A stretch of 64,000 bases of DNA from NCBI RefSeq assembly GCF_036226685.1, contig NZ_CP109009.1:496001-560000 (forward strand). The letters run 5' to 3'. This DNA comes from Streptomyces sp. NBC_00690 (GTDB taxonomy: Bacteria > Actinomycetota > Actinomycetes > Streptomycetales > Streptomycetaceae). The translations under genes were made by a program, and so were the position numbers. A model generated the notes under the pieces. The model was not told where the DNA came from. It was given only the letters and a program-made list of their open reading frames with translations, and ran no database searches. Shown here in pieces: positions 42,767 through 52,014 of the stretch (within the stretch, counting starts at the first letter, position 1; each line of letters starts with the position of its first letter).

Positions 42767-42789
42767 CCCTGCCGGGCCATTCGGCAGGG
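42767..42789 (+). terminator. Hairpin terminator after the six-gene operon
   Basis: CCCTGCCG and CGGCAGGG pair around a GGCCATT loop, 73 bases after the last stop. A weaker AGCGG/CCGCT stem lies just before it. The convergent reductase gene ends at 42,819. Confidence 0.65.
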
Positions 42790-42818
42790 TTCCTCGCTGA
42801 ACCCGCCCCCTGTGTCCG

Positions 42819-43838
42819 TCAGGCCGCCCGACCGGTGGGCGGTACTGCCTCGGCGGCGGGTACGGGCCCCGGGGCTTCGGCGTCGCCGAAGGGGGTGCCG
42901 CCCAACTGCTCGCGGTGGTGCGGTGTCAGCCAGGAGGAGAGGTCCGGGCCGATGGGCACGATGGCGGTGGGGTTGATGTTCGTATGGACCTGGTGGTAGT
43001 GCCGGGCGATGTGGTCGAAGTCGATGGTGTCGCCGAAGCCCGGCGTCTGGAACAGGTCGCGGGCATAGGCCCACAACACCGCGTCCTCGCTGAGTTTGTT
43101 GCGGTTGCACTTGAAGTGACCGTGGTACACGGTGTCGAAGCGCACCAGGGTGGTGAACAGCCGGATGTCGGCCTCGGTGATGGTGTCACCGACCAGATAG
43201 CGGCGTGTGGCGAGCCGCTGCGACACCTGATCGAGTCGTGCGAAGAGCTGTCGCACGGTGGTGTCGTAGGTCTCCTGGTGAGTGGCGAACCCGGCTTTGT
43301 ACACACCGTTGTTGACATCTCGGTAGATCGACTCGGCGACATCGTCGATCTCCTCGCGAAGCGCCTCAGGGTAAAGATCGGGGGCGCCGTCGCGGTGCAG
43401 ATCGGTCCACTCGGTGGCGAAGTCCAGGGTGATCTGCTGGAAGTCGTTGGTGACCAACTTGCCGCTGGGGACATCCACGATGGCCGGGACGCTGACCCCG
43501 CCGGGGTAGTTCCGCTCGCGGGCGTCGTACGCCTCACTGAGGAAGGCGATGCCGAGCACGGGATCCACGCCACCGGGGTCCAGGGTGAACCGCCAGCTGC
43601 GCTCGTCCTGGATGGGGTCGGTGACGGCGAGCGAGATCGCGTCTTCGAGACCGAGGAGTCGACGGGAGATCAAGGTGCGGTTGGCCCAGGGGCAGGCACG
43701 GTTGATCACCAGCCGGTAGCGCCCGGCTTCGACGGGCCAGCCGTCCCGGGCGTCCGCGGTGATCCGGTCCGCGAAGTGGCTGGCGGACCGCTTGAACTCG
43801 CCCTTGCCGCTCTTGTCGTCCTGGTCGGTGGCGACCAT
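42819..43838 (-). CDS. Glutathionyl-hydroquinone reductase (xi-class GST, YqjG/ECM4-like)
   Basis: A 339-residue thiol transferase. Cys49 lies in NRACPWANRT, the CPWA signature of xi-class enzymes, which reduce glutathionyl- (or, in actinobacteria, mycothiol-linked) hydroquinones. FLSEAYDARERNYPGGVSVPAIVD and TNDFQQITLDF form the thiol-binding half. The helical C-terminal domain has RRYLVGDTITEADIRLFTTLVRFD and YHGHFKCNRN. ATG at 43,838 follows AAAGAGGG. Streptomyces make mycothiol rather than glutathione, so the natural thiol is probably mycothiol. A hairpin lies in the upstream region. Confidence 0.9.
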   Translation of the reverse strand: MVATDQDDKSGKGEFKRSASHFADRITADARDGWPVEAGRYRLVINRACPWANRTLISRRLLGLEDAISLAVTDPIQDERSWRFTLDPGGVDPVLGIAFLSEAYDARERNYPGGVSVPAIVDVPSGKLVTNDFQQITLDFATEWTDLHRDGAPDLYPEALREEIDDVAESIYRDVNNGVYKAGFATHQETYDTTVRQLFARLDQVSQRLATRRYLVGDTITEADIRLFTTLVRFDTVYHGHFKCNRNKLSEDAVLWAYARDLFQTPGFGDTIDFDHIARHYHQVHTNINPTAIVPIGPDLSSWLTPHHREQLGGTPFGDAEAPGPVPAAEAVPPTGRAA

Positions 43839-44238
43839 CACGCCCTCTTTTCCGATGTGCGCGTCTTGGCACCGGAGCGAAGCCCCTCGCACGGAACAGC
43901 TGTGCGACGAGGGGTTTTCCCGCCGGAGAACCGATGTAGTCCGTACTTCAACAGTACGGGACGGCGTCGCTCACTGCCGCCCCACACACCGATCGCGAGA
44001 TCCCCTTCCCCGTCTGCCTTTCGTGCCTCCAGGCGGCCCGCGGGGCGCGAGGGTCCAGCCCCGGTCCGGGCACCCCGGGGACCGCGTTCCGGTTCGGTGC
44101 ATAGGGCCGTCCTCGGTCGTACCGGCACGCTCCGAGGGCGCCGCCGCCCGGACTGCCGTCCGCCGCGGGCCATGAACCGTCTGTGAACGGGCAGTCGGGT
44201 TCTGGGCCCGTACGTCTCGGCCGAGAGGACGCAGAAGG
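43839..44238. other. Divergent promoter region with an orphan hairpin
   Basis: 400 bases between the reductase and antiporter genes. It holds a T-tailed hairpin at 43,883-43,918 on the plus strand; a Streptomyces promoter for the antiporter likely lies after 44,160. No further gene is supported. Confidence 0.5.
43883..43918 (+). terminator. Terminator-like hairpin with no plus-strand gene upstream
   Basis: CCCCTCG and CGAGGGG, with an inner GCAC/GTGC pair, form a stem followed by TTTT. On the plus strand this is terminator-like, but the nearest plus-strand gene ends more than 1 kb upstream beyond a terminator. On the minus strand it would be a stable leader hairpin of the reductase mRNA. Confidence 0.5.
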
Positions 44239-45504
44239 TTGACCCCTGCCGACATCGTGTACACCGCCCTGGGCTTGGGGGCGCTCGCCGCAGCGGTCGT
44301 TCCGCGTCTCGTTCGACGACGCCCGCTGTCGACACCCATGGTCTTCCTTGCCGCCGGTGCCGTGGTCGCGCTCCTGCCGTTGCCCCTACCGCAGGTCGAC
44401 CCCGTGCAGGACCGGGTCTGGGTGGAGCACATCGCCGAGGTCTGTGTGATCGTCTCGCTGATGGGCGCGGGTCTCGCGCTCAACCGTCCCTTCGGGCTGC
44501 GCGCCTGGGCCGGACCGTGGCGGCTCATCGGCATCACACTGCCCCTGACCGTCGCAGCGACCGCCGCCCTCGCCTGGGCGCTCCTCGGTTGGCCGATCGC
44601 CGCCGCGCTGCTGGTGGGAGCCCTGCTCGCGCCGACCGATCCGGTGCTCGCAGCCGAAGTGCGCGTAGGTGAGCCCACGGCCGACAAGGACGATGAGGAC
44701 GAGGTCCGCTTCACACTCACCGCAGAGGCCGGGCTCAACGACGGCCTCGCCTTCCCCTTCGTTCTCGCCGCCACCACGCTCGCCGCCGCCCAGGGCGTGT
44801 GGAGCCAGGCCGACTGGGGGCGCTGGTTCGCCGTGGACGTCGTGGCGAAGGTCGCCATCGGCGTCACGGTCGGCTTGGCCCTCGGGCGCCTGCTGGGGTG
44901 GATGTTCTTCAGGGCCGGCGCCTCCGCGCTGCGGCTGTCCGACCATATGGAGGGATTCGTGGCCCTCGCCGCGACCTTCCTCTCCTACGGGATCGCCGAA
45001 CTCGCCCACGGCTACGGTTTCCTCGCCGTCTTCGTCACCGCCTGTGCCATCCGGGCTGCCGAACGCGACCACGGCTACCACCGGGTGCTCCACGAGTTCA
45101 CCGATCAGATCGAACGGCTGCTGACCGCCGCCCTCCTCTTCCTCCTCGGCGGGTACCTCGTGACCAGTGGCTTCGCGGAGCTGACCTGGCAGGCGGTCCT
45201 ACTCGCCCTCCTGCTCATCGTCTTCGTCCGCCCGGCTCTGGGGTGGATCGCGCAGTGGGGGTTCGTCACCGGCCCCCGCGAACGCATCGTGACTGCGGCA
45301 TTCGGGCTGCGCGGGATCGGCTCGCTCTTCTACCTTGCGTACGCCCTGGGTCACAACGGATTCGACGGACTGGCCAGTCAGCTCTGGGCGCTCACCGGCG
45401 TCACCGTCGCTCTGTCCGTCCTCCTGCACGGTGCCAGCGCCACTCCGATCATTCAGCGTCTGGATCGGCTACGGGATGCCAGGCCGACGGACGGGCCACT
45501 GTGA
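44239..45504 (+). CDS. Cation/proton antiporter (CPA1/NhaP-like)
   Basis: A 421-residue membrane protein with about 12 hydrophobic helices. ALLVGALLAPTDPVLAAEVRVG carries the TDP sequence of CPA1 antiporters, and LTAEAGLNDGLAFPFVLAATT the NDG motif with the ion-binding Asp. FVALAATFLSYGIAELAHGYGFLAVFVTACAIR follows the family pattern (given here as FVALAATFLSYG and GYGFLAVFVTACAIR). It should swap H+ for Na+ or K+ and protect against salt or pH stress. The TTG at 44,239 is chosen because GAGAGGA lies upstream and the next ATG is far inside helix 1. It converges with the membrane-protein gene. Confidence 0.85.
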   Translation: MTPADIVYTALGLGALAAAVVPRLVRRRPLSTPMVFLAAGAVVALLPLPLPQVDPVQDRVWVEHIAEVCVIVSLMGAGLALNRPFGLRAWAGPWRLIGITLPLTVAATAALAWALLGWPIAAALLVGALLAPTDPVLAAEVRVGEPTADKDDEDEVRFTLTAEAGLNDGLAFPFVLAATTLAAAQGVWSQADWGRWFAVDVVAKVAIGVTVGLALGRLLGWMFFRAGASALRLSDHMEGFVALAATFLSYGIAELAHGYGFLAVFVTACAIRAAERDHGYHRVLHEFTDQIERLLTAALLFLLGGYLVTSGFAELTWQAVLLALLLIVFVRPALGWIAQWGFVTGPRERIVTAAFGLRGIGSLFYLAYALGHNGFDGLASQLWALTGVTVALSVLLHGASATPIIQRLDRLRDARPTDGPL

Positions 45505-45549
45505 GGAGCAGAAGAGCGAAGGCGGCAGGTGTGCAGCCCTGGGGTGTCG

Positions 45550-46449
45550 TCACACTGTCGATGCATCGGTTCCGGTCATGGGTGGGATCAAAGGTGGCGC
45601 AGATGCACGCGGGCGACGCAGGGCATCGACCAGTGCACGTGGGTCGTCCGCGTGGAAGCGGATGGTCCGCGCTTCCGCTGTCCCGCCGAGCGGTCGGGTG
45701 CAGACGAGTGGACGCGTCAGTTCAAGGGTCACCGTGGTCTGACCGGCCACGATGAGATCGAGCACTCCATCGTCCGACAGGGTCACGAGCCTGCCGGACG
45801 GATAGCGGCGATCGATCCGCACGGAGCCGACCGCGTCCGCGGGGACTGCGAGATCAAACAGTGCACCGTAGCGAATCCTCAGGGAGCCGTCGGATCGCAC
45901 CACGTGGGGTCGGGTGACGCAGGCGGCGTGCATGCCCAGCAGGAGCAGGACCCCGTACACATCGACGACGAGCAGCACCGCATGGACCACCGGCCAGGGG
46001 ATCAGGAAGGCCAGCGCGACCGTCTCGACCACCGAGACGAAGATCAGTCCGTACATGAGTGCCGTCTGCGGTCCGGTGTACCCGGCGATCTGGTCCCCGG
46101 GGCGAACGCCGTGCTTTCTACGGGCGACCCACAACCCGAGCGAGACCATGGCACGCACTTCGTGCAACAGGAGGCGGCGTAGGCGTACGGGCACGACAGC
46201 GCGCCCAGCGGCCACCAGGGCGTGTGACGGCCCAAGACCCCGGTCGCGCCCGTGTGCGTACAACGAGCGGAGCACCCATGCCTCTGCGGCGAGCACCGCC
46301 AGCACCATGACCCCGGCGGACGCGGTCACCCACATCGGTATGCCTACCCCGGCCAGTTGGCACACCACCAGGGTCAGCTCCCCCGGTATGACAACAAGGG
46401 CCGCGATCCGTGCCACTCGCACCCCGACGACAACTCCAGCTCCACTCAT
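45550..46449 (-). CDS. Membrane protein of unknown function
   Basis: A 299-residue protein. Residues about 10-65 make two membrane helices (LVVIPGELTLVVCQLAGVG; VMVLAVLAAEAWVLRSLY) and residues about 130-175 two more (LIFVSVVETVALAFLIPWPV; VLLVVDVYGVLLLLGMHAA). The remaining C-terminal 110 residues are a soluble beta-rich domain (SLRIRYGALFDLAVPADAVGSVRID, LIVAGQTTVTLELT) that looks somewhat like a bacterial PH-like domain. It overlaps the MerR gene by four bases and is probably regulated by it. Confidence 0.75.
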   Translation of the reverse strand: MSGAGVVVGVRVARIAALVVIPGELTLVVCQLAGVGIPMWVTASAGVMVLAVLAAEAWVLRSLYAHGRDRGLGPSHALVAAGRAVVPVRLRRLLLHEVRAMVSLGLWVARRKHGVRPGDQIAGYTGPQTALMYGLIFVSVVETVALAFLIPWPVVHAVLLVVDVYGVLLLLGMHAACVTRPHVVRSDGSLRIRYGALFDLAVPADAVGSVRIDRRYPSGRLVTLSDDGVLDLIVAGQTTVTLELTRPLVCTRPLGGTAEARTIRFHADDPRALVDALRRPRASAPPLIPPMTGTDASTV

Positions 46450-47180
46450 CCCCGACTCCTCCGCATGAAAGCTTCCATCACCCGGCGTACGACTTCGGCC
46501 TGCGCGGGCGCGTACTCCGCGAGCAGGGCCTCCCGGAATCCGGGCACAACCCGCCCCTCGGTGGGGATCGCTGCGAACACCTCATCGGGGACGGCAGCCA
46601 CCAGATCGGCTGCCAACACCGGGATCCGGGGATCGTCGGTCGGGGCGTCGGCGAGTGCGTCGAGGCGTTCGTACAGCGCGAGCAGTGTCGGATCGGCTGC
46701 CAACGGGCCCAATGCGGCATACACCTGCTGGCCGCCGACACCCAAGGCGTCGAGGAGTGTCAGATGTTCGCGGTCCTTCGCCGCGGCGGGCGACGCAGTG
46801 CGCGGCGCCTGGGCGAAGAGCGCGGTGAGCTCGGGCGACGAGGCTTCGGTCTCGCCCGGCTCGGCGGCCAGCAGGATCGCGAGCCTCCGCCGACGCTCCT
46901 CGATCTCGGCGGCCTGTCGGGCGAGGTCGGCGTCCAGTTCCTCCAGTACGTCGGCCAGATCGCGGCCCGCATCGTCCATGAGGACGTCCCGCACTTCGTC
47001 GAGGCTGAGCCCGAGTTCGGTCAGCCGGCGTACACGTGCCAGGAGGACGGCGTCCCGGACGCTGTAGACCCGGTATCCGTTGGGGCGCCGCTCCGGTTCG
47101 GGAAGCAGCCCGACATGGTGGTAGTGCCGGATCGCCCGGGTCGTGAGCCCGACGAGCGCGGCGATCTCTCCGATCCGCAT
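46446..47180 (-). CDS. MerR-family transcriptional regulator
   Basis: A 244-residue regulator. Residues 1-70 are a MerR winged helix (MRIGEIAALVGLTTRAIRHY, then HVGLLPEPERRPNGYRVYSV and LARVRRLTELGLSLDEVRDVL). A coiled-coil linker (DLADVLEELDADLARQAAEIEERRRRL) leads to a C-terminal helical domain of about 130 residues (ALGPLAADPTLLALYERLDAL) with no conserved Cys, so it senses an organic ligand rather than a metal. It is translated from a likely leaderless mRNA and overlaps the membrane-protein gene. A MerR-type promoter with the expected dyad lies directly upstream. Confidence 0.9.
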   Translation of the reverse strand: MRIGEIAALVGLTTRAIRHYHHVGLLPEPERRPNGYRVYSVRDAVLLARVRRLTELGLSLDEVRDVLMDDAGRDLADVLEELDADLARQAAEIEERRRRLAILLAAEPGETEASSPELTALFAQAPRTASPAAAKDREHLTLLDALGVGGQQVYAALGPLAADPTLLALYERLDALADAPTDDPRIPVLAADLVAAVPDEVFAAIPTEGRVVPGFREALLAEYAPAQAEVVRRVMEAFMRRSRG

Positions 47181-47186
47181 GGCCTC

Positions 47187-47217
47187 AGTAGAAACCCTGC
47201 CGTCGCGTCAAGGTCAA
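47187..47217 (-). promoter_or_regulatory. MerR-type autoregulated promoter
   Basis: On the minus strand, TTGACC (47,217-47,212) and TCTACT (47,192-47,187) are separated by 19 bases, the long spacer typical of MerR-controlled promoters. The spacer region holds an imperfect CCTTG-N9-CAGGG dyad (47,213-47,195). Predicted transcription start is at or next to the A of the MerR ATG. Confidence 0.65.
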
Positions 47218-47282
47218 GCACCTAGGCGGTGGGCCGAAGCACAGGTAGGGACGGGGGACGCGGGCATCCGAGGCGGAACCAT

Positions 47283-48815
47283 TCAGGTGCGGTGCCCGGT
47301 CGCTCGGCCATCCGACTGACGAGGCACCGGGGCATCTTGGGTCGTTCGATCCTGGGCGTCGGACGATTGTGCGGAGAGGGGGGTGGCGATGTCCTCCAGT
47401 GAGCGGCCCTCGGCTGCGACGGCGAAGAAGAAGGCGACCACACCCGCAAGGACCATGAGCGTGGCCCCGATGCAGAACGCGAGAACCGCGTCGGAGACGG
47501 CTCCGCTCTCGGTCAGGCCGGCGAAGACGAGTGGGCCGGAGATGCCGCCTGCTGCGGTGCCGATGGCGTAGAAGAAGGCGATGGACATCGCCCGGGTCTC
47601 CATGGGGAAGATCTCGCTGACGGTCAGATAGGCGGAGCTTGCTCCGGCCGATGCGAAGAAGAGGACGACGCACCAGCAGAGGGTCATCGTCGTTGCGGTG
47701 AGCACTCCGGCGCCGAAGAGTGCGGCGGTGGCGAACAGGAGCAGTCCGGACAGGATGTAGGTACCGGCGATCATGGGCCGCCGCCCCCAGGTGTCGAACA
47801 GACGCCCGAGCAGGAGCGGGCCGAGGAAGTTGCCGAAAGCGATGGCCGCGAAGAAGTAGCCGGTCGAGCCGGTGGGGACGTCGAAGAACGTGACCAGGAT
47901 CGAGCCGAAGCCGAAGGTGATGGCGTTGTACAGGAACGCCTGCCCCACGAAGAGTGCGAAGCCGAGCGTGGCGCGTCGCGGGTAGACGCGGAAGACCGTC
48001 CGGGCGATCTCCCCGAAACCGATCGTGCCACGCTGACGCACCGTCATTTCATTGCCGGCGTCGGGCAGGGGTCGCCCGCTGTCCTGTTCAACCTCGTGTT
48101 CCACTTCGTCGACGAGCCGCTCAGCGTCCTTGGCCCGGCCGTGAATCAGCATCCAGCGCGGGCTTTCCGGCACATGCCGTCGAACCAGCAGGATCACCAG
48201 ACCCAACACAACACTGAGGGCGAAGGTGAGCCGCCAGCCGATGTCCTTGGGGAACAGATCGGTGTTGAGCGCGACGACCGACAGCAGCGCGCCGCCCATG
48301 GCTCCGAGCCAGTAGCTGCCGTTGATGATCAGATCGACCCGGCCCCGGTACTTGCTGGGGATCAACTCATCAATGGCGGAGTTGATCGCCGCGTACTCCC
48401 CACCGATGCCGAAGCCGGTCAGGAACCGGAAGAGGAAGAACCACCAGACGGAGAAGGAAACCGCGGTCAGTGCCGTGGCAGCCAGATACAGGGCCAGGGT
48501 GACCAGGAAGAGCCGCTTGCGGCCGTAACGGTCGGTGAGTCGGCCGAAGAACAGGGCCCCGGAGCAAGCACCCGCCACATACAGCGCCGCGGCGACCCCG
48601 GTGACCTGGGCACTGCTGATGTCGAGCCCGCTGCCGTCCTCCGAGATCCGCCCGGCGATGGCACCCACCACGGTGACTTCCAGACCGTCGAGGATCCACA
48701 CCGTCCCGAGGCCGATGACAATCATCCAGTGCCAACGCGACCAGGGCAGACGATCGAGCCGAGCAGGCACCTTCGTCGTCATGGTGTCGGCTGGTAACCG
48801 CCTGCCGTCGTTCAT
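47283..48815 (-). CDS. MFS transporter, sugar-porter/MHS-like
   Basis: A 510-residue carrier with 12 predicted helices. WHWMIVIGLGTVWILDGLEVTVVGAIAGR begins the first helices (given as WHWMIVIGLGTVWILDGLEV). Motif A is FFGRLTDRYGRKRLFLV, the central ESPRWMLIHGRAKDA is the PESPRW-type signature of sugar porters, and GRLFDTWGRRPMIAGTYI is the second copy of motif A. The substrate is unknown. ATG at 48,815 is used (MNDGRRL); ATG at 48,782 (MTTKVPARLD) is also possible. It stands alone between the MerR and PRC-barrel genes. Confidence 0.88.
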   Translation of the reverse strand: MNDGRRLPADTMTTKVPARLDRLPWSRWHWMIVIGLGTVWILDGLEVTVVGAIAGRISEDGSGLDISSAQVTGVAAALYVAGACSGALFFGRLTDRYGRKRLFLVTLALYLAATALTAVSFSVWWFFLFRFLTGFGIGGEYAAINSAIDELIPSKYRGRVDLIINGSYWLGAMGGALLSVVALNTDLFPKDIGWRLTFALSVVLGLVILLVRRHVPESPRWMLIHGRAKDAERLVDEVEHEVEQDSGRPLPDAGNEMTVRQRGTIGFGEIARTVFRVYPRRATLGFALFVGQAFLYNAITFGFGSILVTFFDVPTGSTGYFFAAIAFGNFLGPLLLGRLFDTWGRRPMIAGTYILSGLLLFATAALFGAGVLTATTMTLCWCVVLFFASAGASSAYLTVSEIFPMETRAMSIAFFYAIGTAAGGISGPLVFAGLTESGAVSDAVLAFCIGATLMVLAGVVAFFFAVAAEGRSLEDIATPLSAQSSDAQDRTTQDAPVPRQSDGRATGHRT

Positions 48816-48935
48816 GCCTTGCACCCCGTTCCATCCCGAAGTCATGGGTCGATCAGCCGAGTGACGAGCGCCCGACACCGCGCCGGACCATGTGTTCCGC
48901 GCTGCCGCCCGGGACTCAACCCACGGGACGACGGT

Positions 48936-48969
48936 CCGGTGCCCCCGCCATTCGTGGCGGGGGCACCGG
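48936..48969. terminator. Perfect 15-bp hairpin with TTCG loop
   Basis: CCGGTGCCCCCGCCA pairs with its exact complement around a TTCG tetraloop. It lies seven bases after the PRC-barrel stop (minus strand) and could also protect that mRNA. Confidence 0.82.
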
Positions 48970-48976
48970 TAGAGGG

Positions 48977-49324
48977 CTAGATCCGCGGTGGCCAGTAGAA
49001 GGCCGTCAACTGCCGGCGGTAGTCGGCACTGTCGTGGTGGGTCTCCCGGTGGAACTCGGGGGCGCCCTTGACCTGGTCCTTGGTCAGGCCCAGGAACACC
49101 TTCTTGTGGTCCGTGTCGACCTGAGTGACGGACCCGGCGGGGATGAGTACTTCCCTGCCGAAGATCCACGGACCGGTGTCCACCACGAGACAGGCGGAGC
49201 CGACCTCGTCGGTGTGTTTGTCGACCTTGCCGATGTCGCCATCCAGGGCCTCCACCTGGAATCCGGTCAGATCGGACCCGGTGTATCCGGCTGCGGACGG
49301 GTAGTCCCAAGCGTTTTCCTGCAC
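48977..49324 (-). CDS. PRC-barrel domain protein
   Basis: A 115-residue small protein; GTG at 49,324 follows AAAGGA with good spacing. The PRC barrel (about 10-85) is seen as GYTGSDLTGFQVEALDGDIGKVDKH (given as GFQVEALDGDIGKVDKH), CLVVDTGPWIFGREVLIPAG and VTQVDTDHKKVFLGLTKDQV. Streptomyces have several such proteins linked to osmotic or general stress; the C terminus is short and unremarkable. A strong hairpin follows the stop. Confidence 0.85.
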   Translation of the reverse strand: MQENAWDYPSAAGYTGSDLTGFQVEALDGDIGKVDKHTDEVGSACLVVDTGPWIFGREVLIPAGSVTQVDTDHKKVFLGLTKDQVKGAPEFHRETHHDSADYRRQLTAFYWPPRI

Positions 49325-49693
49325 GGTACGGAATCCTTTCCCTCGGAATGCGAAGAGGCCGCGGCGGGGGCGCCGCTCCTCCGGACGGAACCGCTCCCGT
49401 CCTCACCGCGCGCCTTCCCCACTCACCGCCCGCCATACGTACCGGCTCTCCGCGAAGCTCAATTGGGCCCCCCGCGTCGGCAAACCAATGCTTCGTCAGA
49501 TGGAGGTGTCAGCCGACCGGGCACGAGCCCGTCCGAGGAGCGAACCGGCACACCGCGCCCTGGGCGCCACGTCATGATCCGGGCGGGGTGAGCCGTGCAA
49601 CGTCACCCCGCCCGAGCAGCAGCGAGCAGCCACGGTGCACAACAGGGGTCCGCTCCCCCACCGGTGGGCCATCTCGCGATCAGCCAGGAAGGA
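49325..49693. other. Promoter region of the PRC-barrel gene
   Basis: 369 bases between the transketolase stop and the PRC-barrel start. I cannot see a further gene or a clear hairpin; it presumably holds the PRC-barrel promoter and the transketolase terminator. Confidence 0.4.
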
Positions 49694-51541
49694 TCAGGAG
49701 ACGATGACCTCTTCCACCAGCAGTTTGACGCTGGCGGCGATCGACTCGGCATCGATGCCGGAGTGGTGGAGTTGTTCTTCGGGGGTGGCGGAGCCGGGCA
49801 TGTTCGAGACCGCGAGGCGAACCAGTCGAGGCCCCGGACGACCGTCGGCGAAGGCCGCCGCGACCGCGTCCCCGATACCGCCCGCGGGCCGGTGGTCCTC
49901 GACCGTCATCAGACACCCCGTTTCCTCCGCCGCGCGCTGGAGGGTCTCCGCATCGACGGGCTTGATCGAATACAGGTCGACCACCCGCACGGCAATGCCG
50001 TCGGCTGCCAACAGATCGGCGGCGCGCAGTGCCTCATGCACGGTGACACCGGCGCCGACAACGGTGAGCCGGTCGTCCGGGCTGGACCGCAGCACCCGGG
50101 AACCCCCGACCGGAAAGTCCTCGTCCGGGCCATAGAGCACAGGCGTCGCTCCACGGCTGGTGCGCAGATATCCGATGCCCGGTAGCCGGGACATATGGGG
50201 AACGAGACGGGCCGTCTGGTTGGCGTCACAGGGGTAGAGGACGGTTGAGCCATGGATGGCACGCATCATGGCGAGGTCTTCGAGCCCCATCTGGGAGGGC
50301 CCGTCCTGGCCGATGGCGACCCCCGCATGGGAGCCGCAGAGCTGGATGCCGGTACCACTGACGGCGGCCATCCGAATGAAGTCGTGGGCCCGGGTGAGGA
50401 AGGCCGCGAAGGTCGTCGCGTACGGGAGGTAGCCGCGCGCCCGCATCCCGACCGCGGTCGCGACCAGTTGTTGTTCGGCGATGTACAACTCGAAGTACCG
50501 GTCCGGATGGGCCTTGGCAAACGCGTCCGCCCGGGTGGAGTCGCCGACCTCACCGTCCAACGCGACGACATCGCCGCGCTCGGACCCCAACGCGGCGAGC
50601 GCGGCGCCGAAGGCGTCCCGGGTGGCGACCTTGTCGCCGACCTGGTAGCGCGGCGTCGCAGCTTCTTCGGACGACGGCGAAGCCGTGGCAACCGAGCCGT
50701 CGGGCGGCGACGCGACCTCGACCCGAGCGGAGCGGATGCCACCCAGTTCCTCGATCGCCTGCGCCGCGTGGGGCAGCGGTTTGCCATGGAAGCCCTCCTG
50801 GTCCTCCACCTCGGCAACACCGCGGCCCTTGTGGGTACGGGCGATCACCGCCGTCGGCCGGCCCTGGGTGGCCGCGGCCTCCTGATAGGCGGCGTCGATC
50901 GCGGTGACGTCATGGCCGTCGATCTCGACCGTGTGCCAGCCGAAGGCCCTGAACCGCCGTCCGTAGGCATCGAGGTCCCATCCCTCGCGGGTGGGGCCGC
51001 GCTGACCGAGCCGATTGACGTCGACGATCAGCGTCAGGTTGTCGAGCCGTTCGTACGCGGCATGTTCGGCGGCCTCCCAGATGGAACCCTCGGCCATCTC
51101 GCTGTCCCCGCACAACACCCAGATCCGGTACGGAAGCCGGTCGAGCCGCTTCCCGGCGAGCGCCATCCCGGCACCGACGGGCAGCCCCTGACCGAGGGAG
51201 CCGGTGGCCACGTCCACCCAGGGCAGACGTGGGGTCGGGTGGCCCTCCAGGAGGCTGCCGTCCTGCCGGAAGGTGAGCAGTTCGGCTTCGTCGACCACCC
51301 CGGCGGCCCGGTAGAGCGCGTAGAGCAGTGGGGACGCATGCCCCTTGGACAGGACCAGTCGGTCGTTGCCCGGGTGATGGGGTCGGTCGAAGTCGTACCG
51401 CAGATGGTGCGCCAGCAGTACGGCACCGAGATCGGCAGCCGACATCGACGACGTGGGATGACCCGACCCCGCCGCGTCCGCCGCACGCACCGCGTCGACC
51501 CTCAACTGCTGCCCGAGTTCGGCCAGTTGATCCATCTCCAT
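49694..51541 (-). CDS. Transketolase-like ThDP enzyme
   Basis: A 615-residue single-chain transketolase; ATG at 51,541 follows AAGGAG by seven bases. AADAAGSGHPTSSMSAADLG, LSKGHASPLLYAL and CGDSEMAEGSIWEAAEHAAY (GDG-type ThDP/Mg site, here GDS-E) form the N-terminal part. EQQLVATAVGMRARGYLP supplies the conserved Glu of the pyrimidine domain, and a typical C-terminal domain follows (VVDLYSIKPVD, then MTVEDHRPAGGIG). It is shorter than TktA (about 665), like actinobacterial paralogues that may act outside the main pentose phosphate pathway. It is not next to tal/zwf genes. Divergent from the DJ-1/PfpI gene. Confidence 0.88.
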   Translation of the reverse strand: MEMDQLAELGQQLRVDAVRAADAAGSGHPTSSMSAADLGAVLLAHHLRYDFDRPHHPGNDRLVLSKGHASPLLYALYRAAGVVDEAELLTFRQDGSLLEGHPTPRLPWVDVATGSLGQGLPVGAGMALAGKRLDRLPYRIWVLCGDSEMAEGSIWEAAEHAAYERLDNLTLIVDVNRLGQRGPTREGWDLDAYGRRFRAFGWHTVEIDGHDVTAIDAAYQEAAATQGRPTAVIARTHKGRGVAEVEDQEGFHGKPLPHAAQAIEELGGIRSARVEVASPPDGSVATASPSSEEAATPRYQVGDKVATRDAFGAALAALGSERGDVVALDGEVGDSTRADAFAKAHPDRYFELYIAEQQLVATAVGMRARGYLPYATTFAAFLTRAHDFIRMAAVSGTGIQLCGSHAGVAIGQDGPSQMGLEDLAMMRAIHGSTVLYPCDANQTARLVPHMSRLPGIGYLRTSRGATPVLYGPDEDFPVGGSRVLRSSPDDRLTVVGAGVTVHEALRAADLLAADGIAVRVVDLYSIKPVDAETLQRAAEETGCLMTVEDHRPAGGIGDAVAAAFADGRPGPRLVRLAVSNMPGSATPEEQLHHSGIDAESIAASVKLLVEEVIVS

Positions 51542-52014
51542 GTCAGCGCTCCTTGCTCGGTCCACTTCGCGGCTCATCGAGGCGCGTCCTCCTACCAGGG
51601 TCGCGCCCTCCTCCAGGGTTCCGCCTACTTCCCCAGACCGCTCCCCGAGTGCCCCGACACTCTCCGCGCAAAACCGATCCCGGAGGCGGACCGCGCCCTC
51701 GTGGGAGCTCGGCACCAGGACAAGTCCTCCAACCGGGCCGGTCGGCTCGAAGTGCGGCCTGCATCGGTGTGTCGCACCATCGGAGGGATGCCCGCTGTGA
51801 CTGGGCGGGCCGTGGCAAGAGATCCGGGACCGGAAGAAAAGTGCATTTTGTCGCCGTGCGGTGTGATTCTTCCAGCGGCAGACGGGTAGCCGGGCATCGA
51901 AAGCCGGTACGCGGGGCCGCTTCGGAAAGCTGCTCCGCGTCCCCAGCCGATCACACACCCGGCCACTGCCCAACCCGGCAGTGGTTTCCGGGTGAGGAGA
52001 GGGAGTGAGCACGG
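51542..52014. other. Divergent promoter region
   Basis: 473 bases between divergent transketolase and DJ-1/PfpI genes. No frame here resembles a gene. The promoter-like A/T-containing patch is at about 51,835-51,875. Confidence 0.45.
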
